Shown: positions 1 to 6,458 of the stretch, one piece after another
How the letters are laid out: every line of letters starts with the position of its first letter
Numbering within the stretch: the stretch's first letter is position 1
From: an uncultured Phycisphaerales bacterium
Lineage (GTDB): Bacteria > Planctomycetota > Phycisphaerae > WQYP01
Reading direction: 5' to 3'
Assembly (NCBI GenBank): GCA_903868035.1
Contig: CAIPTQ010000172.1
Location: 1 to 7,953, forward strand
Length of the DNA: 7,953 nucleotides
Program-made: the position numbers and the translations under genes
The notes under the pieces: generated by a model
Databases searched by the model: none
What the model was told of the DNA's origin: nothing
The model's input: the letters and a program-made list of their open reading frames with translations, nothing else

Positions 1-102
1 AATTCATCGCACAGAGCCTCGCCTGCACGTTCAAACGCCTCCCCACGCCTCAGCTATTACCTGCGGGGCCTTGAGAAGTGTGAAGGGTTACAAAGCTCGA
101 TC

Positions 103-124
103 ATATCCGGTAATTACCGGATAT
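103..124. promoter_or_regulatory. 22-nt perfect palindrome, candidate operator
   Basis: ATATCCGGTAA is followed directly by its reverse complement TTACCGGATAT, giving a perfect 22-nt palindrome centred between 113 and 114. It sits 20 nt before the first start codon and just before the Shine-Dalgarno site at 133-137, where a repressor or activator site would be expected. A close copy, CCGGTA-TC-TACCGGATAT, lies at 6325-6342 near the right end of the element. The rest of 1-144 shows no supportable gene. The symmetry is seen directly; an operator or recombination-accessory role is inferred. Confidence 0.6.
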
Positions 125-144
125 ACGTACTTGGAGGTTTTGCC

Positions 145-432
145 ATGCCGTACACCGACCACACCCCCACCTACCGCAGACACCGTGCCTCTGGCCAAGC
201 CGTTGTCACCATCGGCGGAGTTGACCACTATCTCGGCACCTATGGATCCAAAGCCAGCCACACCGAATACGATCATTTGCTTGGCGAATGGCTCGCACCG
301 TCATCGCCAGCACCAGCCGAGACGTTGACCCCCGCCGCACGTGCCGAATTTTACAAAGAACAATTTTCGCGTGAGATGGCATCGAAAGATTTTGCAGCTC
401 CATCGCCGGCATCGGCAGGAGGCGCGGCATGA
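145..432 (+). CDS. Small protein resembling a planctomycete integrase N-terminal domain
   Basis: This 95-residue protein has a central segment, about residues 10-50, reading YRRHRASGQAVVT, then DHYLGTYGSKAS, then EYDHLLGEWLA. I recognise this pattern from the N-terminal region of planctomycete tyrosine integrases and transposases, ahead of the SAM-like and catalytic domains. No catalytic domain follows: the chain ends in an Ala/Ser/Pro-rich tail and the stop overlaps the primase start (ATGA). GGAGG at 133-137 with 7-nt spacing supports the ATG at 145. It could be a free DNA-binding domain acting as a directionality factor or regulator, possibly on the adjacent palindrome, or the relic of a larger integrase. 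The similarity rests on memory of the family and was not searched. The function is inferred. Confidence 0.6.
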   Translation: MPYTDHTPTYRRHRASGQAVVTIGGVDHYLGTYGSKASHTEYDHLLGEWLAPSSPAPAETLTPAARAEFYKEQFSREMASKDFAAPSPASAGGAA

Positions 433-1655
433 CCCGCCTTGCCGACAGCTTCGCAGACCACATGCTCGCAGATTCAGCCCCGCGCAAAAACTCGACGCCC
501 CCCCACATCGACCCCGTAGAACTCCGCCACGCCCTGTCGCTCAGTTTCACCTTGCACCACGTCATCGAAATCCGCTCCATCGGCGTCCAGCGAAGCTATG
601 GCCGGCCCGTGGCCATGTCCGGCTATTTCGATAATGCCGACGACGCCGTCAAAGCCATCTTAGCGCTACCGAAGTTCAAAGCCATTTACTGGATCATGAA
701 TCGGTTTCCTGTAGACTTTTTGGCCATACGCGCCAATCGGCTTGACGTTGCGGAAGAAAACGGCTTGACCAAGGATTGCCACATTTCCCGCCGCGCGTTA
801 CTGCTGGTGGACCTGGACCCGGTTCGGCCCCACCCGGACATTAGTTCCACCAATGCCGAGCATTTTCAGGCCCAGGAACTGGCGAGCGAAATCGTGGGAA
901 CACTGGCCGATGAATTCGGATGGCCTTATCCCGTCATGTTCGATTCGGGAAACGGTTTTGGCCTTTGGTACAGGATCAATTTACCGGCAGACGATGGCGG
1001 ACTTGTCGCACAAGTTTTGACCGCGATGGCCGCGCGCTTCGACACCACCGAAGTGAAGATCGACACCGCCGTCAGCAACGCCGCCAGAATTTCAAAACTG
1101 CCCGGAAGCATGGCCGGCAAAGGTGATTCGTTGGAGGCCCGCCCGGATATTCAGGCCCGCCCCCATCGCATCGCGCGAATTGTTTCGCAGGTTGTTTCGT
1201 TCAATGAGGTGGACATCGTCAGCACCAAACTCTTGAAGGAATTTGCCAACGCCTATGCCCCACCAGCACTTACACCGCCGACGCCGACACGGTCCACCAG
1301 TAAGCCCCACGCCATCGGCAGAATATCGGCGCTGGATCGTTGCACGGCATATCTCAGCAAAATTCCCGAATCCATCGAAGGAAATCACGGGAGCGACCGC
1401 CTGTATCAAGCCGCCTGTATCTGCATCAAATTCGGCTTGGATGACGCCGAGGCCACGCAGGCCCTGGACACCTACAACGCGACCAAGTGCCAGCCGCCGT
1501 GGAGCGAACCGGAACTCCGCCATAAGTTGAACGACGCCGCCAAGGTTGTGGACGCCGACGGCGAAAGAGGGTGCATGCTTCAAATTGTCGAATCCGCACA
1601 CGCCCAGCGCATTAACGACGCGATCCGATTTGCCTTGGAGGACGCCCATGTCTGA
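429..1655 (+). CDS. Archaeo-eukaryotic-type replication primase with PriCT-like C-terminus
   Basis: This 408-residue protein probably makes primers for replication of the element. Residues about 40-250 look like an AEP core: a strand ending in VDLDP (127-131) supplies the acidic DxD pair, SGNGFGLWYRI (173-183) is the glycine-rich motif, and VKIDTAVSNAARISKLPGS (209-227) is the third motif with Asp212. Residues about 296-375 resemble PriCT domains (AYLSKIP, GSDRLYQAAC, PPWSEPELRHKLNDA). The glycine-rich motif usually carries a histidine (SGxGxH); here that position appears to be Gly178. AGGAGG at 417-422 with 6-nt spacing fixes the start. The gene overlaps its upstream neighbour by 4 nt and the helicase by 8 nt, so the three are probably co-translated. 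Family assignment is fairly secure; activity with the altered motif is uncertain. Confidence 0.8.
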   Translation: MTRLADSFADHMLADSAPRKNSTPPHIDPVELRHALSLSFTLHHVIEIRSIGVQRSYGRPVAMSGYFDNADDAVKAILALPKFKAIYWIMNRFPVDFLAIRANRLDVAEENGLTKDCHISRRALLLVDLDPVRPHPDISSTNAEHFQAQELASEIVGTLADEFGWPYPVMFDSGNGFGLWYRINLPADDGGLVAQVLTAMAARFDTTEVKIDTAVSNAARISKLPGSMAGKGDSLEARPDIQARPHRIARIVSQVVSFNEVDIVSTKLLKEFANAYAPPALTPPTPTRSTSKPHAIGRISALDRCTAYLSKIPESIEGNHGSDRLYQAACICIKFGLDDAEATQALDTYNATKCQPPWSEPELRHKLNDAAKVVDADGERGCMLQIVESAHAQRINDAIRFALEDAHV

Positions 1656-3028
1656 CATTGAAATCACGACGACGGACAAGATGCCCTGTCAAACTACTGA
1701 CTCAGGCGCGGCAAATCTGCTGGCGAAATGGTATGGCGATGAACTTCAGTATGGCCAAGGTGTAGGAGAACTTGAGTGGACGGGATGCCGATGGATCCAC
1801 AACGACGCCGCAGGTGTCCAGTATGTCCAGAAGATGATCCGGCAGATGTACATCGTGGCATCGAAGATGGAGGACGCCGCCGTCCGCAAAGCCCTGGCCG
1901 AATTTGCCATGTCGTGCGAATCTGTGCATCGAATCCGCGCGATCGGGTTCCTGGCCCAGCATCATCCCCGCTTGAATGTGCGGATGGATTGTTTCGACTC
2001 GGACCCCTGGCTGTTCAACTGCCAAAACGGAACCCTCGACTTACGCACAGGTGAGCTTCACCAGCACCGCAAAGAAGATCGAATCACCAAGATCAGCCCC
2101 GTGGTGTATGACCCGGACGCCCACTGTCAATTATGGGAGGACGCTTTGCGGGTCTGGCTACCCAACGAACAAGAAATATTGTGCGCCCAGATCGCCGCCG
2201 GCTATTCGCTAACGGGACTGGTTGACGAGGAAAAGTTTTTCTGTTTGTTCGGGCCGGAGGCATCGGGAAAAACCACATTCACCGAGGGAATCAAAACGAC
2301 CGCCGGCGACTATGCCGCCACTGCCGACTTTGAAACCTTCCTCAGAAAATCCCACGCCAATGGAGGCGGTGCCCTGTGGCGATATTGCGCGGCTGAAGGG
2401 AGCGCGAATTGTCTCATCATCCGAAACTAACGACGGGACTGAATTTGGCGCGGGATTAATCAAGAACATCACCGGCAAGGAGACCATCACGGCGCGGCAT
2501 ATGTACAAGAGCGAAATCGAATTCATGCCTACATTCAAGCTTTGGTTGATCGCCAACCACCCACCCTATATCGACCCCGATGATGGCGCGATGTGGCGTC
2601 GTCTTGTGCGTCTGCCATTTATTCATTCAATACCCGCCGAACAACGCGACCCCAGCGTCAAACGCCGTCTGCTAGATGTGCAGGAATCCGGCCCAGGTAT
2701 TCTCAACTGGATACTGAATGGCGTTCGCCAGTGGCGTGAAGTGGGTTTGGTAATCCCTGAATCGGTGCAGGAATCCGCCGAGGAATTACGCGCCGACATG
2801 GACACGAGCGCCGAGTTTTTCGAGGACCGCTTGCTGTTCGGCCAGACCTTCCAGACAGCCGCATCAGCCATCCGCCAAGCATACGACGTGTGGGCCGAGG
2901 TCGCTGGCGTCTCCCGCACCCGCCGGCTTGGACCCAAGGGACTGGCCAAGAAGTTAAAAACGCGTCAATGCCAACCACTTCGTGATGACTTCGGGAACCG
3001 AATTTGGACAGGTGTGATGATCAGATGA
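1648..3028 (+). pseudogene. D5/P4-type SF3 replicative helicase, interrupted by a +1 frameshift
   Basis: Together the two frames give about 459 residues, a normal size for D5-like helicases of phages and plasmids. The first frame (1648-2430) has a D5_N-like region (FDSDPWLFNCQNGTLDLRTG, residues 116-135) and Walker A GPEASGKTT (202-210). Homology then moves to the +1 frame between about 2353 and 2374, continuing as GDIARLKGARIVSSSE (Walker B region), ITGKETITARHMY, KLWLIANHPP (sensor 1) and WRRLVRLPF (arginine finger), and ending at 3028. GGAGGA at 1637-1642 supports ATG 1648. The first frame alone would stop at 2430 after a short unrelated tail, leaving Walker A without Walker B. The shift could be a real inactivating indel, a sequencing error or recoding. 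The flanking sequence on both sides looks well conserved, which argues against old decay. Confidence 0.85.
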
Positions 3029-3105
3029 CCAAGAGTTCCGACGCGTCCGACGCGTCCGACAGCAGAATCATAACTTTCCCATACGAGCGGAATAAAAAAA
3101 AGTTA
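3025..3105 (+). CDS. Possible 26-residue peptide overlapping the helicase stop
   Basis: An ATG at 3025 overlaps the helicase TGA as ATGA, the same coupling used elsewhere in this operon. It opens a short frame reading MTKSSDASDASDSR, then IITFPYERNKKKL, ending in TGA at 3103-3105. The SDASDASD stretch is simply the direct repeat of the hairpin's left arm in translation. No good Shine-Dalgarno site is close. I do not recognise the peptide, and it may be a by-product of the repeat. Confidence 0.2.
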
Positions 3106-3140
3106 TGAAACACGCGTCGAACGTGTCGGACGTGTCAGAG
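3036..3140. repeat. Large nested hairpin with GTCCGAC-type repeats; candidate origin or structured RNA
   Basis: The left arm 3037-3060 holds three direct copies of TCCGAC separated by GCG. The right arm 3116-3139 is its reverse complement apart from four positions; as RNA these give two G-U pairs and two C-A mismatches over 24 pairs. Nested inside is a second perfect 10-bp inverted repeat, TCATAACTTT (3068-3077) with AAAGTTATGA (3099-3108), leaving an AT-rich loop with an A8 tract. A T8 tract follows at 3156-3163. The structure sits directly after the primase-helicase genes, where P4-like replicons may carry iterons or an origin. The rest of the 3029-3235 gap shows no other gene except a possible 26-codon frame (3025-3105). 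The repeats are read directly; an origin, terminator or RNA role is inferred. Confidence 0.75.
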
Positions 3141-3235
3141 ACCCTAAAAATGCGGTTTTTTTTCTATGCGAATATCCACAATACCGCGAGCCTCCCTCGC
3201 CGATTTTCATTTGCGAAAAACACTAGGGGTCAAAA

Positions 3236-3943
3236 ATGCACAAAGATGAATTAAAAATGATTGATTCGGATGTACAGGTATGCGGATTTGATGGCGTGCT
3301 CGCGCTGGACGGCCCGGCCACCGACGACATTGAAAATGAACTTCGGGAAATGGTTCACCTGGACACGGACTTGAAGTTCGAGGACGCCGAGGACACCTCC
3401 CACGAGTGCAGGGACACCCGCAACGTCACCACCGCCGCCGCCGTCATCGGACGGATACCAAGCCCGCGGGAATGTTTTCATGTCATATGTTCTGGCCGCT
3501 ATGCGTTGTGGGATACGGTGCCGGCGATTTTGCTGCTGGCCGCGCCCGCGACGATCAGCACGTTGGCCGTTGCCACTTTGGGATTTTCCAAAGACAACAT
3601 CGCCGAACTTGTGGCACTGCTGGACGCCGGCCAGATCGGACGCGTCAGCCTGATTTGCAGCCACTACTTCAAAGGCACGAGCAACGGCATATGGGAACTG
3701 GCCCAGGCCGAGCTTGCCCAACGTGGCGATCGCGCCCGCTTCCTCAGCATTAGGAACCATTGCAAGATCATCGCCCTGAAATTGACGGACGGCAGGACCG
3801 TCACAATTGAAACTTCGGCAAATCTGCGCTCGTGTAAGAACATCGAACAAATGACCATCTTCGGCCATCCCGAAGTCTATCAATTCCACGTGGGATGGAT
3901 GAACGGCTTATACGCGGCTCCAATGACAGGAGATAGATTATGA
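3236..3943 (+). CDS. Phospholipase D-like (PLDc-type) domain protein of phage context
   Basis: This is a 235-residue protein. Its C-terminal part carries a single PLD-like half-site: NHCKIIAL (His175, Lys177), then the strand VTIETSANLRSCKNIEQ (about 189-205), with Ser194 and Asn196 matching the [GS]xxN element and Asn202/Glu204 following. The usual acidic residue of HxK(x)4D is not at the standard spacing, so catalysis is unproven. Residues 1-75 are acidic and variable; residues about 78-145 look alpha/beta. Proteins of this type are nucleases or phosphotransferases, and only one motif suggests a dimer. AGGGG at 3225-3229 with 6-nt spacing supports ATG 3236. The stop overlaps the TerS start (ATGA), linking it to the packaging module. 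A DNA-end or packaging role is inferred from context. Confidence 0.65.
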   Translation: MHKDELKMIDSDVQVCGFDGVLALDGPATDDIENELREMVHLDTDLKFEDAEDTSHECRDTRNVTTAAAVIGRIPSPRECFHVICSGRYALWDTVPAILLLAAPATISTLAVATLGFSKDNIAELVALLDAGQIGRVSLICSHYFKGTSNGIWELAQAELAQRGDRARFLSIRNHCKIIALKLTDGRTVTIETSANLRSCKNIEQMTIFGHPEVYQFHVGWMNGLYAAPMTGDRL

Positions 3944-4359
3944 ACATCAACGACGCCGACACGACGACCGCCGCCAACATCAAGCAACCGCTTGAACCGC
4001 CCGAGCAAGTGACCGGCCCGGCGCTGAACGAGTGGCACCGCCTCATCGTGCAATTGCCAAACCTATCGGCCACAGATCGCGGAACCCTCGCCCAGTATTG
4101 CGTGTTTTTTGGACGCTGGCAGGAGGCCGAGGCCCGCATTGCCAAGGAAGGCACGCTCATCAAAACCAAGAGCGGAAATATTATTCAGCACCCCTGTGTC
4201 GGCATCTCTAACACCTGCGCGAAGTTGTGCCGAAGCTTCGCCATCGAACTCGGTTGCACCCCCAAGGCTCGCGGCGAAAAAGCCACGGAAAACAAACGGG
4301 AGAAATTTCCTTGGGAAGATGATTCTAAACAACTCGATCCACACCACCCATTACGATAG
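3940..4359 (+). CDS. P27-family phage terminase small subunit (TerS)
   Basis: This 139-residue protein has the P27-type layout. It starts with a polar N-terminus, then GPALNEWHRLIVQLP (26-40), then LSATDRGTLAQYCVFFGRW (about 42-60), then the helix around EAEARIAKEGTLIKT. It closes with QHPCVGISNTCAKL (83-96) and the family's typical IELGCTPKARG ending (102-112) before a charged tail. TerS recognises the packaging site and hands DNA to the large ATPase/nuclease subunit. AGGAGA at 3928-3933 fixes the start, and the ATG overlaps the PLD-like gene's stop. No large subunit follows in the remaining 2.1 kb of the element. In satellites a lone TerS redirects the helper phage's packaging motor; that role is inferred here. 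A prophage remnant that lost TerL is the alternative. Confidence 0.82.
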   Translation: MNINDADTTTAANIKQPLEPPEQVTGPALNEWHRLIVQLPNLSATDRGTLAQYCVFFGRWQEAEARIAKEGTLIKTKSGNIIQHPCVGISNTCAKLCRSFAIELGCTPKARGEKATENKREKFPWEDDSKQLDPHHPLR

Positions 4360-4390
4360 ATAAATATCACCCCTTTTTTAGGAGCAGCAC

Positions 4391-4594
4391 ATGGATACCC
4401 CAAAAAACCAACCGCAAGATTACCCGCCCAAACTTACGCCCGCGCTGGAATTGAAAGCGTACCGGTTACATCACAAGCTTCGTGGCCGACTCAACATCGA
4501 CCTCGCCAAGCAGATCATCGCGGAGCACGCGGAATTGCAGGAGTACCGTGCCCAGGACGCGCACCGCCGGCGGAGCGAGACCGCCCGAAAATGA
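4391..4594 (+). CDS. Small hypothetical protein, charged and helical
   Basis: This is a 67-residue protein that I do not recognise. After a Pro-rich start (PPKLTPALE) it is mostly predicted helix, KAYRLHHKLRGRLNIDLAKQ followed by IIAEHAELQEYRAQDAHRRR, basic at the end and without membrane segments. AGGAG at 4380-4384 with 6-nt spacing gives strong support for ATG 4391, and the gene lies 31 nt after TerS in the same direction. The size and charge would suit a small nucleic-acid-binding or virion-assembly factor, but nothing in the sequence decides this. Confidence 0.6.
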   Translation: MDTPKNQPQDYPPKLTPALELKAYRLHHKLRGRLNIDLAKQIIAEHAELQEYRAQDAHRRRSETARK

Positions 4595-4635
4595 GAAACC
4601 GAAACCACCACCCACCACTTTTCAGGAGACCTACC

Positions 4636-4944
4636 ATGTTGACCGAATTTGAACGCCAAGTAGAAACCAACCGCCTACGCCGCAAATTTTCCACCGGGAA
4701 CCCGCCGTCATCTTCCACTGGTAAGCCGCAGCCGCTTTCCGCCAACGCCGCCGACGAAGCAAATGCAAAGTTTTTGTTCGCGCATTGCTCGCCGAAACTA
4801 CATCTCAGTCTCGATGATGCACGGCGAATTGTCCGAAATCAGCGATATAAGGCGAGCTTCCCGGCAGCAATCCAAGCCGCTCTCAAAGCCGCCATGCCAG
4901 CGGCCCGGCTTGGTGGATTCTGTGCTCGTCCCATGATGATGTAA
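4636..4944 (+). CDS. Hypothetical protein
   Basis: This is a 102-residue protein of unknown family. The start at 4636 is preferred over the upstream ATG at 4591 because AGGAG at 4624-4628 lies 7 nt before it, while 4591 has no ribosome site. The chain opens with a charged segment (LTEFERQVETNRLRRKF), has a Ser/Pro-rich linker at about residues 22-35, and then a folded-looking part (NAKFLFAHCSPKLHLSLDDA, IVRNQRYKASFPAAIQAAL). It ends in MMM. It sits between two other small genes, each with its own strong ribosome site. No function is proposed. Confidence 0.6.
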   Translation: MLTEFERQVETNRLRRKFSTGNPPSSSTGKPQPLSANAADEANAKFLFAHCSPKLHLSLDDARRIVRNQRYKASFPAAIQAALKAAMPAARLGGFCARPMMM

Positions 4945-4946
4945 CC

Positions 4947-4976
4947 GCCGGCAGCATGTTGCCGCCCGGCATTTTC
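4947..4976 (+). terminator. Weak hairpin with short T tract, possible terminator
   Basis: GCCGG (4947-4951) can pair with CCGGC (4966-4970). Alternatively, GGCA (4950-4953) can pair with TGCC (4960-4963). Only ATTTTC follows, so the U tract is short. The position directly after a stop codon and before the next ribosome site fits an attenuator or weak terminator, but support is modest. Confidence 0.3.
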
Positions 4977-4998
4977 TCTCTCATTTTAGGAGTTGTAT

Positions 4999-5418
4999 AT
5001 GTCAATTCTCACCACCACACTTACCGCACTCCGCGGCAACCGCCGCGCCCGCGCCGCCAATGACGTGGAATCATTGGCCAAAGCCATCGCCCACGGCGCG
5101 CCAATGGAACCGGAAAAAGTTGAACCCATGCTTGATCGCGCCGGCGAAACGGCGGAATTTTTCGAGCAACGTATTGCCGTCCATCGGAAGCGCTCGCACG
5201 CTCGCCATGTTTTGGCCAATGAACCGACCGTCATCGCCGCCGCCGTCTCTGCCGAAGCCGCCGCGGTTGCTCGATTAAAAAAGGCAAACAGCGAAGTTGC
5301 CGACGCCGCCACCGCCGCCGACGGTGCCGCGCGGAACCAACAAGATGCCCGCCGCCGGTATGGCGAGGCAGATTCGTATTTGCTCGAAACCGCGCCGCCG
5401 GAACTGCGTGAAGAATAA
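4999..5418 (+). CDS. Alanine-rich, coiled-coil-prone hypothetical protein
   Basis: This is a 139-residue protein. The start at ATG 4999 is supported by AGGAG at 4988-4992 with 6-nt spacing, rather than the TTG at 4993. The N-terminal half has charged helices (RARAANDVESLAKAIA, DRAGETAEFFEQRIAVHRK). Residues about 75-125 are strongly Ala-rich with Glu/Lys/Asp (VSAEAAAVARLKKANSEVAD), consistent with a long helix or coiled coil. There is no signal peptide or membrane segment. Phage scaffolding proteins and tape-like helpers can look like this, which would suit a satellite capsid-assembly factor. That is inference from shape and position only. Confidence 0.6.
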   Translation: MSILTTTLTALRGNRRARAANDVESLAKAIAHGAPMEPEKVEPMLDRAGETAEFFEQRIAVHRKRSHARHVLANEPTVIAAAVSAEAAAVARLKKANSEVADAATAADGAARNQQDARRRYGEADSYLLETAPPELREE

Positions 5419-5429
5419 ACGCTCTGGAG

Positions 5430-5645
5430 TTGGAAAATGTTGCACTTATTCGCAGTTTGAGCGAAGACCCACGCCTCATCGCGCAGTCGGAAATTGAATC
5501 ACGGCGAAATCCTGACGACAAACAACGGGAACTTTGGACGAAACAGCTTAATAGTCTCCGCGCCAGTCTTCCAATTGACCAAGCCCGCAAGCCCGTCGTG
5601 GACAAGCGTCTGGCCGAACTCCGACAGGCAATTATCAATGCGTGA
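5430..5645 (+). CDS. Small helical hypothetical protein with uncertain start
   Basis: The open frame runs from the TTG at 5430 to TGA 5643-5645, about 71 residues. The content looks coding (RELWTKQLNSLRASLP, VVDKRLAELRQAI) and is charged and helical like the preceding protein. No ATG lies in frame, the GGAG at 5426-5429 is too close to the TTG, and the frame is already open from 5412. It may therefore begin at a weak non-ATG start. It may also be the frameshifted C-terminus of the upstream coiled-coil gene, whose stop is only 12 nt away. The product is not recognised. Confidence 0.4.
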   Translation: MENVALIRSLSEDPRLIAQSEIESRRNPDDKQRELWTKQLNSLRASLPIDQARKPVVDKRLAELRQAIINA

Positions 5646-5706
5646 TTGTCCATTCCACCGGGGCGGTATCTGTCGTCTGGATATCGCTCCGGCTTTAATC
5701 CTTTCG

Positions 5707-5747
5707 GCGCACCTCGCGGCGGCTCCTTCAACACGCCGCGGGGGCGC
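5707..5747. repeat. GC-rich hairpin between genes
   Basis: CGCGGCG at 5715-5721 pairs perfectly with CGCCGCG at 5734-5740 around a 12-nt loop. An outer GCGC/GCGC pairing (5707-5710 with 5744-5747) extends the stem across a small internal loop. No T tract follows, so a simple intrinsic terminator is unlikely. The stretch 5646-5761 otherwise holds only weak alternative reading frames. Confidence 0.45.
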
Positions 5748-5761
5748 TTAGGAATTCAACC

Positions 5762-6097
5762 ATGATCGCCCGCCCAAAATCGTTTGAGGAGTTGCAAGCG
5801 CCCACCAGGGAACGCGCCCGCAACGCCAGCCGACAGGCCCAACGCCGGGTCTACGCCAGCGGGCGCTGGCAGGCCATCCGCAACATCATCCTTGGCGAGC
5901 AACCCGGTACACGTCCACCGCCGCCCAGCATGATCGGGGCGAAATTCTCGCCGACCGCCGCGCAGATCGCCGACGCTGTACCCTCGACGCCCAGGAGCAA
6001 GTGGACCTCGACGCCGCCGGCAGTCCCGACGCCCACGCCGACAGGCACCCCCAGCACCAACCCCCAGGCCGGCCCGCCCGCCCCGGTTGCCCAGTGA
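5762..6097 (+). pseudogene. Possible decayed HNH endonuclease
   Basis: The first 48 or so residues (RERARNASRQAQRRVYASGR, then WQAIRNIILGEQP) match the stretch that precedes the zinc-binding CxxC in small phage HNH endonucleases, which often lie near terminase genes. Immediately after EQP the frame turns into a Pro/Thr/Ala-rich tail with no cysteine or histidine motif. In the +1 frame, GEILADRR and later EQVDLDAAGSPDAH look faintly like the expected body (CGEILA, QVDH, GG, D), suggesting one or more indels. AGGA at 5750-5753 supports ATG 5762. The intact fold cannot be reconstructed from any single frame, so the HNH call rests on the N-terminal segment. The 6098-6282 stretch after the stop is GC-rich, open in several frames and not assignable. 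Confidence 0.4.
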
Positions 6098-6324
6098 CAT
6101 CGACGACCGCCAAGCCCACCACCACCGCGCCAGCACCCGCCACAGCGCCCCCAGGACGCCCAGGAGCACGCCGACGGCATAGGCCGGCCCCAAAGGCCCC
6201 AAAGGCCATCCCCGGCCCAATGGACCGCCAGAATGCCCCGCAAGACCGCGCCAGACGCCGTAGCGACAACTTGAACCAGTGACCCCGTGCCGACTTCGCA
6301 TGCTTAAATTGCTTGTTTTTACTG

Positions 6325-6342
6325 CCGGTATCTACCGGATAT
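6325..6342. promoter_or_regulatory. Imperfect copy of the left-end palindrome
   Basis: CCGGTA-TC-TACCGG (6325-6338) followed by ATAT matches 16 of 18 bases of the 107-124 part of the left palindrome. It lies about 130 bp inside the tRNA-derived right end, in a gene-free AT-rich stretch (about 6301-6460) that contrasts with the GC-rich genes around it. A shared protein site at both ends of the element, for control or for excision, is inferred. Confidence 0.5.
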
Positions 6343-6458
6343 TTTTCAAAATACCGCGTTTTTACGCTAATAAACGCTATTGTTTGCACACGCTTGCAAA
6401 TTGCATCAGAAGTGATATTATATAGTAAATACAAGGGTTTTCGAGCTATTTTACCCTT

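Noticed and set aside
3..74. Possible C-terminus of an upstream gene ending in TGA at 72-74
   Set aside because: Only 23 codons are visible, other frames are also open, and no motif supports it.
1243..1530. Plus-strand His/Arg/Pro-rich frame inside the primase
   Set aside because: It is an out-of-frame reading of the primase linker and PriCT-like region.
3037..3060. CRISPR-like repeats
   Set aside because: The units are 9 bp without spacers and form one arm of a hairpin.
3251..3889. 212-residue minus-strand frame
   Set aside because: It is the shadow of the PLD-like gene; the plus strand has the motifs, ribosome site and TerS coupling.
6185..6206. Tandem GGCCCCAAA repeat
   Set aside because: Only two and a part copies in GC-rich sequence, with no sign of function.
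5756..6301. Minus-strand Gly/Trp/Leu-rich frame with membrane-like stretch
   Set aside because: It is antisense to the HNH-like region in highly GC-rich DNA, with no ribosome site and no recognisable family.
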